Shown here: positions 10,062 through 19,296 of the stretch, piece after piece
How the letters are laid out: every line of letters starts with the position of its first letter
How positions within the stretch are numbered: position 1 is the stretch's first letter
Source: Gammaproteobacteria bacterium
Lineage (GTDB): Bacteria; Pseudomonadota; Gammaproteobacteria; SZUA-152
Assembly: GCA_011321815.1 (NCBI GenBank)
Contig: DROS01000090.1
Coordinates: 1-64,000, forward strand
Reading direction: 5' to 3'
DNA: 64,000 nt
Made by a program: the position numbers and the translations under genes
Notes under the pieces: generated by a model
Database searches by the model: none
What the model saw: the letters and a program-made list of their open reading frames with translations, nothing else
Told to the model about the DNA's origin: nothing

Positions 10062-10793
10062 ATGACCCAACTCGCTTTAGTGATCGATTTGAATGTGTGC
10101 GTCGGTTGCCATGCCTGCGTCACCAGCTGTAAGCAATGGAACACTTCCGGCGCCGCCGGCCCGTTGATGGATGATAATCCTTACGGCAAAGATCCCACCG
10201 GTACTTTTTTCAATCGTGTGCAAACCTACGAAGTGGGCGAGTTTCCTGACACCGAGACGGTGCATCTTCCCAAAAGTTGCCTGCATTGCGAGGAACCTCC
10301 CTGCGTGCCGGTGTGCCCCACCGGCGCCAGTTACAAACGCGCGGAAGACGGTATTGTGCTGGTGGATTACGACAAATGTATCGGCTGTAAATATTGCGCG
10401 TGGGCCTGCCCCTACGGCGCACGCGAGATTGACGAAAAACAAAAGGTGATGAAAAAATGCACTCTCTGTGTGGACCGCATTTATGACCAATCGCTGCCGG
10501 AAGCCGACCGCAAACCCGCCTGTGTGCTGGCCTGCCCCACCTCGGCGCGCCTGTTTGGTGACGTGCATGACCCCGAATCCGAAGTCTCCCGCGCCATTGG
10601 TGAAAACGGCGGTTATCCTCTGATGCCCGAATGGGGCACGCAGCCAGCCAACCATTATTTGCCGCGTCGCAAAACCCGGATCAAGTTTCACGAAGACGAA
10701 TTAACGCGCGTCGACAATCCTCTCAAAAAAGATGGACGATTGCCCCGGACCGACCCGGATGCACCGTTCCTGGAAGACAGCGTATCCTGGTAA
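10062..10793 (+). CDS. soeB: sulfite dehydrogenase, iron-sulfur subunit SoeB
   Basis: 243 residues, a four-cluster ferredoxin of the DmsB/NrfC type. Cysteine motifs appear in order: CVGCHACVTSC near residue 12, CLHCEEPPCVPVCP near 72, CIGCKYCAWACP near 107, and CTLCVDRI with CVLACP near 132-152. These carry electrons from the SoeA molybdenum site to the membrane subunit. The C-terminus PLMPEWGTQPANHYLPRR is characteristic of SoeB. It follows soeA after an unusually long gap filled by a palindromic repeat and precedes soeC by 18 bp. Confidence 0.92.
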   Translation: MTQLALVIDLNVCVGCHACVTSCKQWNTSGAAGPLMDDNPYGKDPTGTFFNRVQTYEVGEFPDTETVHLPKSCLHCEEPPCVPVCPTGASYKRAEDGIVLVDYDKCIGCKYCAWACPYGAREIDEKQKVMKKCTLCVDRIYDQSLPEADRKPACVLACPTSARLFGDVHDPESEVSRAIGENGGYPLMPEWGTQPANHYLPRRKTRIKFHEDELTRVDNPLKKDGRLPRTDPDAPFLEDSVSW

Positions 10794-10811
10794 GCCTCTG
10801 GAGAAAAATTT

Positions 10812-11786
10812 ATGCATCCCGCATTTTCAGTTATCTTTTTAACCACCCTCATCGGTGCCGGCCAGGGCCTGTTTCTGGCCCTGGTCACCGCCGAGGCTTT
10901 CAGCCATATGGGCGCACTGGCATCACAGGAACACCGCTTTTATGGCAATGGCAGTTTGTTATCGCTGGGTTTGCTCATCGCGGGACTGATTGCTTCATTT
11001 TTTCATTTAGGCCATCCGGAACGAGCCTGGCGCTCTGCTGCCATGTGGCGCACCTCATGGCTGTCACGCGAAGTCATCGCCCTGCCAGCCTTTATGGCTG
11101 TGGTTTTTATCTACGGCCTGCTGCACTATCTGGAATGGAACCCGAAAGTGTTTGGTTCAGCCGCACTGCCTGAAACAAACCTCACATTGATGGTGGGCAT
11201 CGTCGGTATCGTATTGTGTTTCACCCTGTTCATCTGCACCGGAATGATTTACGCCTGCCTGAAATTTTTACAGGAATGGCACACACCACTCACACCTGTT
11301 AATTACACCCTGCTGGGCATGAGCTCCGGCTTTACCCTGGCCACGGCCTTTGCCACACAGTACAGCCTGGCATTAACTGGCCTGTTTGGCACCTGGGCCA
11401 TCATCCTTACCTTTGCGGCCTTGCTCACCCGCACTGCGTCGCTACTGCGCAACCAACGCATCAAATACCACTCCACCCTGCGCACAGCGATTGGCGTGCG
11501 CCACAACAATATTCAACAAAAATCCCAAGGCTCCATGGGCGGCTCGTTTAATACCCGTGAATATTTCCATGGCATGAGCACGGTTTTTTTCAAGTCTGTT
11601 AAATGGATTTTCCTGCTGCTGGTTTTTCCACTTCCCCTGCTATTGCTCGGCATGGGCCTGAGCAATGGCGCAAGCGGATTGTTGGTATTGGCCTTTGCCG
11701 TGCAATACGCGGGACTCATTGCCGAACGATGGTTCTTTTTCGCACAGGCCAACCATCCGCAGAACCTGTATTACCAGACGATTTAG
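10812..11786 (+). CDS. soeC: sulfite dehydrogenase, membrane anchor SoeC (DmsC-like)
   Basis: 324 residues, almost entirely hydrophobic helices (about eight), of the DmsC/NrfD-like quinone-reacting anchor family. The first helix contains VIFLTTLIGAGQGLF, and the conserved FHLGHPERAWRSA loop follows the second helix. A GGAG 9 bp upstream of ATG 10812 supports the start. It should dock SoeAB to the cytoplasmic face of the inner membrane and reduce quinone. Its stop is 43 bp before moaA. Confidence 0.9.
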   Translation: MHPAFSVIFLTTLIGAGQGLFLALVTAEAFSHMGALASQEHRFYGNGSLLSLGLLIAGLIASFFHLGHPERAWRSAAMWRTSWLSREVIALPAFMAVVFIYGLLHYLEWNPKVFGSAALPETNLTLMVGIVGIVLCFTLFICTGMIYACLKFLQEWHTPLTPVNYTLLGMSSGFTLATAFATQYSLALTGLFGTWAIILTFAALLTRTASLLRNQRIKYHSTLRTAIGVRHNNIQQKSQGSMGGSFNTREYFHGMSTVFFKSVKWIFLLLVFPLPLLLLGMGLSNGASGLLVLAFAVQYAGLIAERWFFFAQANHPQNLYYQTI

Positions 11787-11814
11787 ACGATTATTTTACG
11801 CTGGACGACTGGGC

Positions 11815-11820
11815 TATAAT
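11815..11820 (+). promoter_or_regulatory. possible -10 box directly before moaA
   Basis: A perfect TATAAT lies only 9 bp before the moaA ATG (11830), with no good -35 and no Shine-Dalgarno between. If used, transcription would begin within a few bases of the start codon, giving a leaderless mRNA. It may instead be chance, with moaA read through from soeC. Confidence 0.3.
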
Positions 11821-11829
11821 GCCAAACAT

Positions 11830-12810
11830 ATGTCTCAGCTCATTGATCCCCACGGCCGCTCCATTGACTACATCCGCCTGTCGGTAACGGACCGCTGTGA
11901 CCTGCGCTGTTTTTACTGTTTGCCCAAAGGCTTTAAGGATTTTGAAGAACCGGAGCACTGGTTAAACTTTGATGAGATTGAACGGGTTATCCGCGCCTTT
12001 GCTGCATTGGGAACCCGACGGGTACGTATTACCGGTGGCGAACCGCTGGTGCGTAAAGACCTGCCCACGCTGACAACTCGCTTGCAAAACCTGCCGGGTA
12101 TCAACGACCTTTCACTGAGCACCAACGCCGTGCAACTGTCCCGCCATGCAGAAAATTTGTACGCTGGCGGTGTACGCCGACTCAATATCAGCCTGGACAG
12201 TCTGGACGAAAGACGCTTTCAGGAAATCACCGGTGGCAAACTGGAAAAGGTCATCAATGGATTAATGGCCGCCAAAGCCGCAGGCTTCGCTCCCATCAAA
12301 ATCAACATGGTGGTGATGAAGGGCATTAACGAAGACGAAGTGGAAGCCATGGTGAATTTTTGCATCAAGCATGACTTCACCCTGCGTTTTATCGAAACCA
12401 TGCCTATGGGCACCACAGGCCGCGATGCCGTCGATCATTATGTGGACCTGCAAACCGTGCGCAGCAAACTGGAGCAGCGCTTCGATTTGGTTCCCGGTGT
12501 CATGCCCGGCGGCGGGCCCGCGCGCTATCTGCAAGTAGCAGGCACAGACCTGCGCATCGGGTTTATCACACCCATTTCACAGCATTTCTGCGAAACCTGT
12601 AACCGTGTTCGGTTATCAGTGGACGGCACGCTTTACCTGTGCCTGGGTCAAGACCATAAATTCGAGTTACGCCCGTTGTTACGCGATGGCATTTCTGACC
12701 AGGAACTACAGACCGCCATTCGGCATGCCGTTACACTTAAACCTGAACGCCATGAGTTCACTGAGAAACCTTCACAAGTGGTGCGATTCATGTCGGCGAC
12801 AGGGGGTTAA
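11830..12810 (+). CDS. moaA: GTP 3',8-cyclase MoaA
   Basis: 326 residues. The radical-SAM motif CDLRCFYCLP (C-x3-C-x2-C) is near residue 24 and the C-terminal second cluster motif CETCNRVRLS...C near 257. TGGEPLVRKDL and FIETMPMG are standard MoaA landmarks. It catalyses the first step of molybdenum cofactor synthesis from GTP. Its place immediately after soeABC fits supply of cofactor to SoeA. It ends in GG after SATGG, the C-terminal double glycine common to MoaA. ATG 11830 gives the family's N-terminus (LIDPHGRSIDYIRLSVTDRC). Confidence 0.93.
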   Translation: MSQLIDPHGRSIDYIRLSVTDRCDLRCFYCLPKGFKDFEEPEHWLNFDEIERVIRAFAALGTRRVRITGGEPLVRKDLPTLTTRLQNLPGINDLSLSTNAVQLSRHAENLYAGGVRRLNISLDSLDERRFQEITGGKLEKVINGLMAAKAAGFAPIKINMVVMKGINEDEVEAMVNFCIKHDFTLRFIETMPMGTTGRDAVDHYVDLQTVRSKLEQRFDLVPGVMPGGGPARYLQVAGTDLRIGFITPISQHFCETCNRVRLSVDGTLYLCLGQDHKFELRPLLRDGISDQELQTAIRHAVTLKPERHEFTEKPSQVVRFMSATGG

Positions 12811-12847
12811 ACCTGGGGCGCGCGCACTCCTTGGCGGGACACTCGCC

Positions 12848-13384
12848 TCAAAGGCCACCACGCACGAGACGAACATTATCCGCATTGGACTTATTGCCGA
12901 CAAAGACGATGCCATAGTGGAAATAGACACCCCACACTTCCGCAGCAGAATCGGCACGTGGCGTTGACGACCAATAATACGAAGATGATGTATTGGGAAA
13001 CAGGTTCTCATTGATTGCAGGCAAATAGCACTGACGTTCCACCAGGGACGCCAGCTCATTGCGGTTTGGCAAGCGCCAGTCAGTGTAACTGGCAAAGCCA
13101 CCACTGTTGTTAAGCGTCTCCACCTGCTGCAAGGCCTGCTGCCAAGTGTACTTGGCCGCCGTACCGGTATCGCAAGCTGTGCTGCTGCTGCTCAGCCCCT
13201 CGGAACACTGCTTCCATGTAAGGCCGGTTTGCTTATCCGTCACTGTTCCATCACCGTTATCGGTATAGCGGCTGTCAGGGGCCATGGCGGTAAGATCGGT
13301 ATTGCAAAGCGCCAGACTCTCCAACGGTAACGCCAACCCCAGGCCAAGGGTTACAATCAACACGGTAAGATGCTTGTTATGCAT
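12848..13384 (-). CDS. exported DUF1566 (Lcl C-terminal-like) protein
   Basis: 178 residues with a signal peptide (MHNKHLTVLIVTLGLGLALP, cleavage probably after LESLA). The DUF1566 signatures are all visible: RYTDNGDGTVTDKQTGLTWK, DWRLPNRNELASLVE, YYWSSTP and the terminal VRLVRGGL. The domain belongs to a C-type-lectin-like group found on bacterial surface proteins; ligands are unknown. A good Shine-Dalgarno (AGGAGA) precedes ATG. It is the downstream paralogue of the next gene, 116 bp apart, same strand, and is convergent with moaA. Confidence 0.8.
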   Translation of the reverse strand: MHNKHLTVLIVTLGLGLALPLESLALCNTDLTAMAPDSRYTDNGDGTVTDKQTGLTWKQCSEGLSSSSTACDTGTAAKYTWQQALQQVETLNNSGGFASYTDWRLPNRNELASLVERQCYLPAINENLFPNTSSSYYWSSTPRADSAAEVWGVYFHYGIVFVGNKSNADNVRLVRGGL

Positions 13385-13500
13385 AATGATTTCTCCTGAT
13401 TCAATTCATCGCCAGAGACTGTGCTCAGGGCGTAATTCTGTTAGCAGGGAAAATGCAGCATCGTTTGCCTCAATCCCTGGCAGGTCCGCAAAGACCAAAC

Positions 13501-15285
13501 TCACTGGCCGCCGCGCACAAGGCGGACACTGAGAGCGTCAGACTTGCTGTCAAACCTGTCGTCCACAACGACGCCGCCATAACCGAAATAGACAAACCAC
13601 ACGCGGTCAGAAAGAGTGGCATATGGTAACGAAGACCAATAAGCCAAGAGCCCCGGACCTGTATTCGGGAAATAACCCGTGTCAATGGTGGGGCCTGGGA
13701 AAGCAATGGAACTGTCTATCAACGAGGCCAACTCGCCGACTGTAGGCAGACGCCAGTCTGTCTGTCCACACAAGCCGACAGCATTGACCGCAGCTACGTA
13801 TTTTTCAGTGTCGCAGTTGGCCGTGTCGACACACGTTCCACCATTGGCGGTGCCAGGATCACCCCCATCGCTGATGCCAGTCGAGTTGAACCAGGAATAC
13901 GTGTGACCGGCATCATGCAGACCGCCATCTGTCGATTTTACCTCCCAGGTCAGATTGGTGACGTTATCCTGTACACAGTTCCATGGCGTTGCGGCATACG
14001 CAGCAGCCTGATCAGCGAGCGGGGCGCCATTGCTGTCCAGTTTGATGAAATCAAACCCTACCCGGCCAGCACCAAACTTGAAAAGCGTCCCCGCCGCCAT
14101 CTGAGCGTCCCGACCGTATTCGGCATCCTGACCGGGATGGCTCGCCTGTGGGCAGGTCAGGTCGTTATTTGCGTTGTCCGAGCAGGTGGTGGTACCCGTG
14201 TCATTAAGGCCTCTGACACTACCGTCTGCATCATCATTAAAAATAATGCCTGTTGCTGTTTTGGAAGCACCCAACACGGCGTTGGCCGTGGTACTGGCCA
14301 GAGTAACCGTAAAGGTTTCATCACTTTCGACATTGGCATCCCCCAAAACACTGACGCGGATCACCGCCGAAGTGCTGGCAGCGGGAATAGTCACCGTGCC
14401 ACTACCCGCGGTGTAATCGCTGCCCGCCGTGGCGCTGCCTTCTGCCGGGCTGTTGTCGCTGGTGGCAAAATCCACATCCACATCGCTTTCGGACGCAGCA
14501 CTGAGAGTAACCGTGAAACTGAGATTAGTGGTGCCGCTGCGGCCTTCGATAATACTGGAATTGGTAATGCTGACAGTGGGCAAAGCCGGCGGTGCTGAAT
14601 CATCATTATTGATGGTGCCCGTGGCCACTGCCGCACCGAGAGTTGCACCTGTGGGATTGCTCAGTGTCAGCGTCAGCGTTTCATCGCTTTCGACAGTGAT
14701 GTCTCCGGTAACACTGACGGTTATCGTTCCCGAAGTATCACCTGCCGGGATCACCAGAGTGGTATTGCCAATGGCCGTGTAATCACTGTCTGCCGTGGCA
14801 CTGCCTTCTGCCGGGCTGTTGTCACTGGTGGCAAAGTCCACGCTCACGTCGCTATCGGACAAAGCACTGAGGGTGACGGTGAAAACAAGGTCAGAGGTAC
14901 CGCTGTCGCCCTCAGCAACGTTAGCATCCGTGATGCTGAGCGTCGGCAGACCGTCGCTGACAAAACTTGCCGTGACCGTGCAGTCCGCAGTAATGGCGCC
15001 GGTGGTAAAGGTGGCGTCAACAAGTGTTCCACCACAACCGGTGACCGTATTGACACTGTAACCACTGTCGGGCGCCACTGTGAAGCTGGTTGTTGATCCG
15101 CTATCAACTGTGGCGGTTTCCGGACTGATACTGCCGCCGGCTCCGGCATTGGCAGTAACGGTATAACTGGTACTGGTGGTATTTTCGCCTCCGCCTCCGC
15201 CGCCTCCACAAGAGGCCAGGGCCAAGGAAAAAAGAGCAATCAAAACAATTGCCCGATAATGGCTTACTCTAGAATTACAACGCAC
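13501..15285 (-). CDS. lipoprotein with Calx-beta-like repeats and C-terminal DUF1566
   Basis: 594 residues. A lipobox (LALASCGGGGGGG) is followed by a short domain ending near residue 110. Two ~105-residue Calx-beta-type repeats follow, each with LSFTVTLSA or LVFTVTLSA, then DFATSDNSPAEGSATA, and VESDETLTLTL or VESDETFTVTL. The C-terminal ~200 residues form a DUF1566 domain (NLTWEVKS, TDWRLPTVGELASLID, AYWSSLPYA, VRLVRGGQ). A surface-anchored binding or adhesion protein is likely. The glycine run after the lipobox and the nearly identical repeats give the gene internal DNA repetition at 14430-14500 and 14790-14850. Its C-terminal domain is a paralogue of the gene downstream. Confidence 0.82.
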   Translation of the reverse strand: MRCNSRVSHYRAIVLIALFSLALASCGGGGGGGENTTSTSYTVTANAGAGGSISPETATVDSGSTTSFTVAPDSGYSVNTVTGCGGTLVDATFTTGAITADCTVTASFVSDGLPTLSITDANVAEGDSGTSDLVFTVTLSALSDSDVSVDFATSDNSPAEGSATADSDYTAIGNTTLVIPAGDTSGTITVSVTGDITVESDETLTLTLSNPTGATLGAAVATGTINNDDSAPPALPTVSITNSSIIEGRSGTTNLSFTVTLSAASESDVDVDFATSDNSPAEGSATAGSDYTAGSGTVTIPAASTSAVIRVSVLGDANVESDETFTVTLASTTANAVLGASKTATGIIFNDDADGSVRGLNDTGTTTCSDNANNDLTCPQASHPGQDAEYGRDAQMAAGTLFKFGAGRVGFDFIKLDSNGAPLADQAAAYAATPWNCVQDNVTNLTWEVKSTDGGLHDAGHTYSWFNSTGISDGGDPGTANGGTCVDTANCDTEKYVAAVNAVGLCGQTDWRLPTVGELASLIDSSIAFPGPTIDTGYFPNTGPGLLAYWSSLPYATLSDRVWFVYFGYGGVVVDDRFDSKSDALSVRLVRGGQ

Positions 15286-15901
15286 AGTATCCCTCCAGCA
15301 CTAAAAAACTTATTTTTAGTTATATCCATATCTTATTTTCAGTTATGTCTGCAAACATAGTACCGATTTTTATGCCCTTTTCAAGAGGCTAAAAATTTAT
15401 ACCGGATGTTGACAACCCAAAACCAAAAAGAAAAACAAGGAAAGCCGAGCCAGGAAAAATCACAAAAGCTGCCACTATGGAAACGCCAGATTAAAACCAA
15501 TAGTTTCACCTATTGATTTAAAAATACTGGAACCCTCGCCGCGGAAATAACAACAATCTGTCAAACAAATGTGACTAATATCAGCATATCAGCCGGCATT
15601 TCGGGTAGCGAAACCCAACTGCGAAAAGGCAGCAATAACAAATTCAAGTTACGCTCTTCATCATACAACGTTATTCCCGCACAGGAATGACAAGTCACGA
15701 CTGCAAATTGCAATCAGACTCAAATCTGACACGGTGAATTGAGTGAAAAAAGTTTCGCCGGCGGTCATTTATATCGCCCACAAGTGAATAATCCCGTTTT
15801 ACGCGCGCAGGATACTCACCAAGCCCTTACTCTATTAGCAAACAACAATATACTTACTGTTATAAATTTCAGCGTAGCGGCGTAAAATTACTGCGCAAAC
15901 C
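15286..15901. other. 616-bp non-coding gap
   Basis: A/T-rich sequence upstream of the Calx-beta lipoprotein and downstream of the DUF2459 lipoprotein. No open frame of coding character. A short palindrome (ATTCCCGCACAGGAAT, 15673-15688) is the only structured element I see. It presumably holds the promoter for the lipoprotein gene. Confidence 0.5.
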
Positions 15902-16585
15902 TCAATTGCCATGGATATATACCCGTGGCGCTTGGGATTTATTTTGTGCTTGCAGATAATTCATGACGCTGTCAGCCGTCAGTGAAAAGGTTGTTCCAAT
16001 ACCCATTCCCGCACTCCTCAAGCCTTTCGCCGTCCATTTATTACAGGTATTCATTAAAAAATAATCTCCCTCTCCGGCATAAAACTGGCTGTTACCATAC
16101 AACCCCTTTTCAAGCTTGATTATTTCGCCCTTCTTATTCCGATAAAAACTGTTGGAAATATATTTTAAGAGCGAGGCATATTCTTCATCACTGAGATAAA
16201 CGGGCTCAATTTCACTGCCTGGAAAAAACCTGTGCACATTGTCCGAAACAGCAACAACATGCATAACAGAATCTGTTGGCCAGAATATGGCGCGGAGAAC
16301 CAAACCGGCTGTCATTTCCCCGGACAGGTAGAACCCTTTGTCGCCCCAGCCCAATTCGAGAAAATCAGCATTGCCAAACCGCTCTGCCAAGCCAGGAACA
16401 AGGCGCTGAATTCTATTTGCGGGTATGATAAACCCTGTATGCCAGTCATGACCCACCACATAAATTTTATTGGGTTTTTCCGATGAAATATTTTCAGCGG
16501 GTTTTATTATATACGGTTTTGTTGAGCACCCAGCGACCAGTAATGCCAAGACCCCGGATATTAATTTCACCAGATATTGCTTCAT
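15902..16585 (-). CDS. DUF2459/TIGR02117-family lipoprotein
   Basis: 227 residues from MKQYLVKLISGVLALLVAGC, a clear lipoprotein signal with lipobox LVAGC. The mature part has the family's VVGHDWHTGFIIPA, FLELGWGDKGFY and the conserved C-terminal TCNKWTAKGLRSAGMGI. The family is widespread in Proteobacteria and functionally uncharacterised; the Cys and His of TCNKW and HDWHTG look like a possible catalytic pair, but that is inference. A four-codon longer start (MWQVM) exists at 16597. It stands alone between two gaps. Confidence 0.78.
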   Translation of the reverse strand: MKQYLVKLISGVLALLVAGCSTKPYIIKPAENISSEKPNKIYVVGHDWHTGFIIPANRIQRLVPGLAERFGNADFLELGWGDKGFYLSGEMTAGLVLRAIFWPTDSVMHVVAVSDNVHRFFPGSEIEPVYLSDEEYASLLKYISNSFYRNKKGEIIKLEKGLYGNSQFYAGEGDYFLMNTCNKWTAKGLRSAGMGIGTTFSLTADSVMNYLQAQNKSQAPRVYIHGN

Positions 16586-16880
16586 AACCTGCCACAAACA
16601 GTATCAACCCTTGTTTTCTGACATTGATAAAACGTTTCAGCTCAAACAACCTGAAAAACGGCCTACGATGCCAATGCTCCACACACAGCGTTAATGAAAA
16701 AGCCCAATTATAAAAAATTGGAAAAACATTCCGCTACCGGGGCTGTCGTTATAAGACACCTTACAGGAAAAGAAAAACATACAGGAACAACCGGGTAAAT
16801 AATCATCGAAACTGCCAATCAGAGCAAAACACCCGCAACTGGCTCAATCATAACCGATAAATATTTTGACCTGACAAACA

Positions 16881-16924
16881 AGGGAGCCCCCATTCGCCGG
16901 TTTTTTACGGCGCGGGGACTCCCT
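16881..16924 (-). terminator. hairpin after the 77-residue gene
   Basis: AGGGAGCCCCC (16881-16891) pairs with GGGGACTCCCT (16914-16924), 10 of 11 positions, with a further small stem between. It lies just downstream of the stop at 16952 on the minus strand. No strong U-tract follows, so it may be a weak or rho-assisted terminator. The remaining gap up to 16951 holds nothing else I can identify. Confidence 0.4.
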
Positions 16925-16951
16925 CTGATTAAAATTTTATTGAAAATAAGA

Positions 16952-17185
16952 TTACAAAATATTGCAACGATCCGGGTGATGCGCCACATACGCATAAGCC
17001 GTATCATAAAGACGCTCTTTACCGCGGCGACTGCACTCCACGTACACCATATCCAGCGCCTCGCGGGATTCATCTGCTGCATCACCCACGCCCGGCAGGC
17101 TTCGGCATACACAACGTTTTACAAATTTCATTAATGCCTTATTCGACATATGACGTAATGCGCGCTCCAGTTTTTCCAGTTTCAC
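16952..17185 (-). CDS. small hypothetical protein, 77 residues
   Basis: Starts at GTG 17185 with CGGAG 9 bp upstream. The product is basic at its N-terminus (MKLEKLERALRHMSNKALMK) with FVKRCVCRSLPG and three further cysteines; no signal peptide or membrane segment. I do not recognise the family. The good ribosome site, a hairpin after the stop and compact gene-like composition favour a real gene. Confidence 0.5.
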   Translation of the reverse strand: MKLEKLERALRHMSNKALMKFVKRCVCRSLPGVGDAADESREALDMVYVECSRRGKERLYDTAYAYVAHHPDRCNIL

Positions 17186-17599
17186 TGTGATGTCTCCGTG
17201 TATGTTTACTGCAATCCCTACCCTGTAGACGTTATTTCCCGGTACCGGGTTTCCTGTACCAGAATCATCCTGTTCATTTTTTCTATCGGCGGATCATAAA
17301 ACCCGCATATGACAGAAATGTGAACTTCATCACAGAACAAGAGACAAACCGCTTGTCGACATACCCAGAACAACCGAGGCGCCAGTGTTAAATTTTCACC
17401 CTACTTTATTTCGAGGCGTCACATAAGAACAGATGCGTTTGGGCAAGACGCGCTAGCTCATAATCACTGCCTGATCCCCAGTCGCCACAGGGGTATGCTT
17501 GCGAAATAATGAAAGTACGGCCACAATCGAGGAGCGAATATTGATCAGTTTTATCGGTTTTATGTATACCCGACAACCCACTTACAGGAGAATCCAGTC
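17186..17599. other. 414-bp intergenic region with a possible promoter
   Basis: Between divergent genes. A candidate promoter for the 96-residue secreted protein is TTGATC (17541-17546), 18 bp, TATACC (17565-17570). Nothing else stands out. Confidence 0.35.
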
Positions 17600-17890
17600 A
17601 TGTATAAAAAAAGTTTATTGAGTGGTGTTTTGCTAGCAGGCGCCCTATTCACCTCCGGTGCAGTACTGGCTTGCGAATCCATGGGGCCAAGCACTCACAT
17701 GGGACAGCTTATGTCAGTAGATGCCACCAAACACACTTTCACCATTCGTGATGCCGAATCCCGCAGCCCGATTACTTTCGCCGCCACACAGGAAATCATC
17801 ACGGGCCTGAAGGGTTTTGCTGGCAGCCTGATGGTAAATTATGAAGAAAACGACAATGGCAGTTTGAATGCCGTAGGCGTCACCTTTTAA
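17600..17890 (+). CDS. small secreted protein, 96 residues
   Basis: A signal peptide (KKSLLSGVLLAGALFTSGAV, cleavage after LA before CESMG) leaves a ~71-residue mature protein. GQLMSVDATKHTFTIRDAES and ITGLKGFAGSLMVNYEE suggest a small beta-rich fold like other periplasmic proteins of unknown function. ACAGGAG precedes the ATG by 8 bp. A strong terminator follows at 17910, so it is a monocistronic unit. Confidence 0.7.
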   Translation: MYKKSLLSGVLLAGALFTSGAVLACESMGPSTHMGQLMSVDATKHTFTIRDAESRSPITFAATQEIITGLKGFAGSLMVNYEENDNGSLNAVGVTF

Positions 17891-17909
17891 AAAAAGCTTT
17901 CTTAAGGCA

Positions 17910-17940
17910 CAAAAAAGGCGGGATATCCCGCCTTTTTTGT
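17910..17940 (+). terminator. rho-independent terminator
   Basis: Perfect stem AAAAAAGGCGGGATATCCCGCCTTTTTT: a self-complementary GGCGGGATATCCCGCC preceded by A-tract and followed by T-tract, so it can work in both directions. It lies 20 bp after the secreted-protein stop. Confidence 0.9.
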
Positions 17941-18034
17941 GTCAGGAATATCCTGGCATACACCTACCTTAACGGTGGTATTCGAGATAGACTTTCGGGG
18001 TTCACACTTCCGGGATCAGCAACGCACAAAAAAC

Positions 18035-19210
18035 ATGCCCCAATTGCCGCCCTTTTCCCGCTGGTTTGCCCGGCAAACCGATCTCACGCATAGACGTATC
18101 CTGCTTTCAGCAAGTGCAGCCCTGGTGGCCATCGCTTTGGTGGGGCTGGCCAGTCAGCTCACTCTCAGCGGCCTCGACCTGCCCATGATGGTTGCCTCCA
18201 TGGGGGCCGCTGCTGTGTTGTTGTTTGTGGTGCCCAGCAGCAAACTGTCGACTCCCTGGGCCTTTGCCGGTGGCCATCTGGTATCGGCGGTCATCGGTGT
18301 CACCAGCGCCCTGTGGATACCACATATTGCATTGGCAACGGCTGTGGCAGTGGGCGGGGCCATCCTCGCCATGCATTATTTACGCTGCCTGCACCCCCCC
18401 GGCGGAGCCGCAGCATTGATGGCCGTGCTGGGAGGAGAGTCCATACACTCACTGGGTTACCAGTATGTGCTCACCCCGGTGCTGCTCAATGTTGTCATTA
18501 TGCTTGTCGTGACGCTCACCTACTGGCGTCTGGCAGGCATCAACCAGCAAAACGAAGACTATCAGCACACGCTGGACCACAACTGGCAGCGTAGCAACGA
18601 AGAATGGCTGGCCAGCAGCGCACCTTTTGATCAGGACGACCTTGCCCGCGCTATTTCCGAAATGGATACGTTTATCGACATTAGCCAACAGGACCTGCAC
18701 GAAATTTATACGCGCGCCCTGCAACAAGCGCACGGCCAGGGTTTTGGCGACATGCGCTGTGCCGAGGTAATGTCACAACCCGCCCTGTCTGTACAATACG
18801 GCACCGAATTGGAGGAAGTGTGGCAGTTGTTTGAACAACACAACATTCGCGGCGTACCGGTAGTGGATAATTTTCAACACGTTATTGGCATGGTCACGGT
18901 AAGCAACTTTGTGCATCTGGCCAGCGACAGCGCTGACACACCTTTGCCCGAGTCGCAGAGCATGGCCGAACGTCTCGCCCGGCTGCGCCAGCGTACGCCA
19001 GGGTTTGAATCAGATAAGGCAGAGGTGGCGGGGCAGATCATGAACAGCCCGGCAATTACCGCCCGGCAGGACGAACGTATTGCTGACAAGATTGACGTGT
19101 TCAACCAACACCATATCCATCATTTGCCGGTGGTGGATGACAAACGCAAACTGGTGGGCATGCTAACCCGGGAAGATATCATGGCCGCACGGGCCAGCCT
19201 GAAATGCTGA
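18035..19210 (+). CDS. HPP-family membrane protein with two CBS domains
   Basis: 391 residues from ATG 18035 (MPQLPPFSRW). The N-terminal half has four hydrophobic helices and the HPP signature LHPPGGAAALMAVLGG near residue 126. Two CBS domains fill the C-terminal half (MSQPALSVQYGTELEEVW...RGVPVVDNFQHVIGMVT and MNSPAITARQDERIADKI...HHLPVVDDKRKLVGMLT). CBS pairs bind adenine nucleotides, so nucleotide-gated transport is likely; some HPP proteins carry nitrite, but the substrate here is not known. The frame is open to 17939, but that extension crosses the preceding terminator. Confidence 0.82.
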   Translation: MPQLPPFSRWFARQTDLTHRRILLSASAALVAIALVGLASQLTLSGLDLPMMVASMGAAAVLLFVVPSSKLSTPWAFAGGHLVSAVIGVTSALWIPHIALATAVAVGGAILAMHYLRCLHPPGGAAALMAVLGGESIHSLGYQYVLTPVLLNVVIMLVVTLTYWRLAGINQQNEDYQHTLDHNWQRSNEEWLASSAPFDQDDLARAISEMDTFIDISQQDLHEIYTRALQQAHGQGFGDMRCAEVMSQPALSVQYGTELEEVWQLFEQHNIRGVPVVDNFQHVIGMVTVSNFVHLASDSADTPLPESQSMAERLARLRQRTPGFESDKAEVAGQIMNSPAITARQDERIADKIDVFNQHHIHHLPVVDDKRKLVGMLTREDIMAARASLKC

Positions 19211-19296
19211 AAGAAAAAGCCGGAACCTGACACGGGCAGCAGGTTGGCTACCCAGCCTTCGACCCGAAAAAAAACAATCGCTATTCCCGGGAAGTG

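Noticed and set aside
13903-15061. Several plus-strand open frames across the Calx-beta lipoprotein gene
   Set aside because: They mirror the repetitive GC-rich coding strand and have no ribosome sites; the minus-strand protein has clear domains.
12848-15285. Diversity-generating retroelement
   Set aside because: No reverse transcriptase, accessory gene or template repeat within the window; kept only as a hypothesis for the DUF1566 ends.
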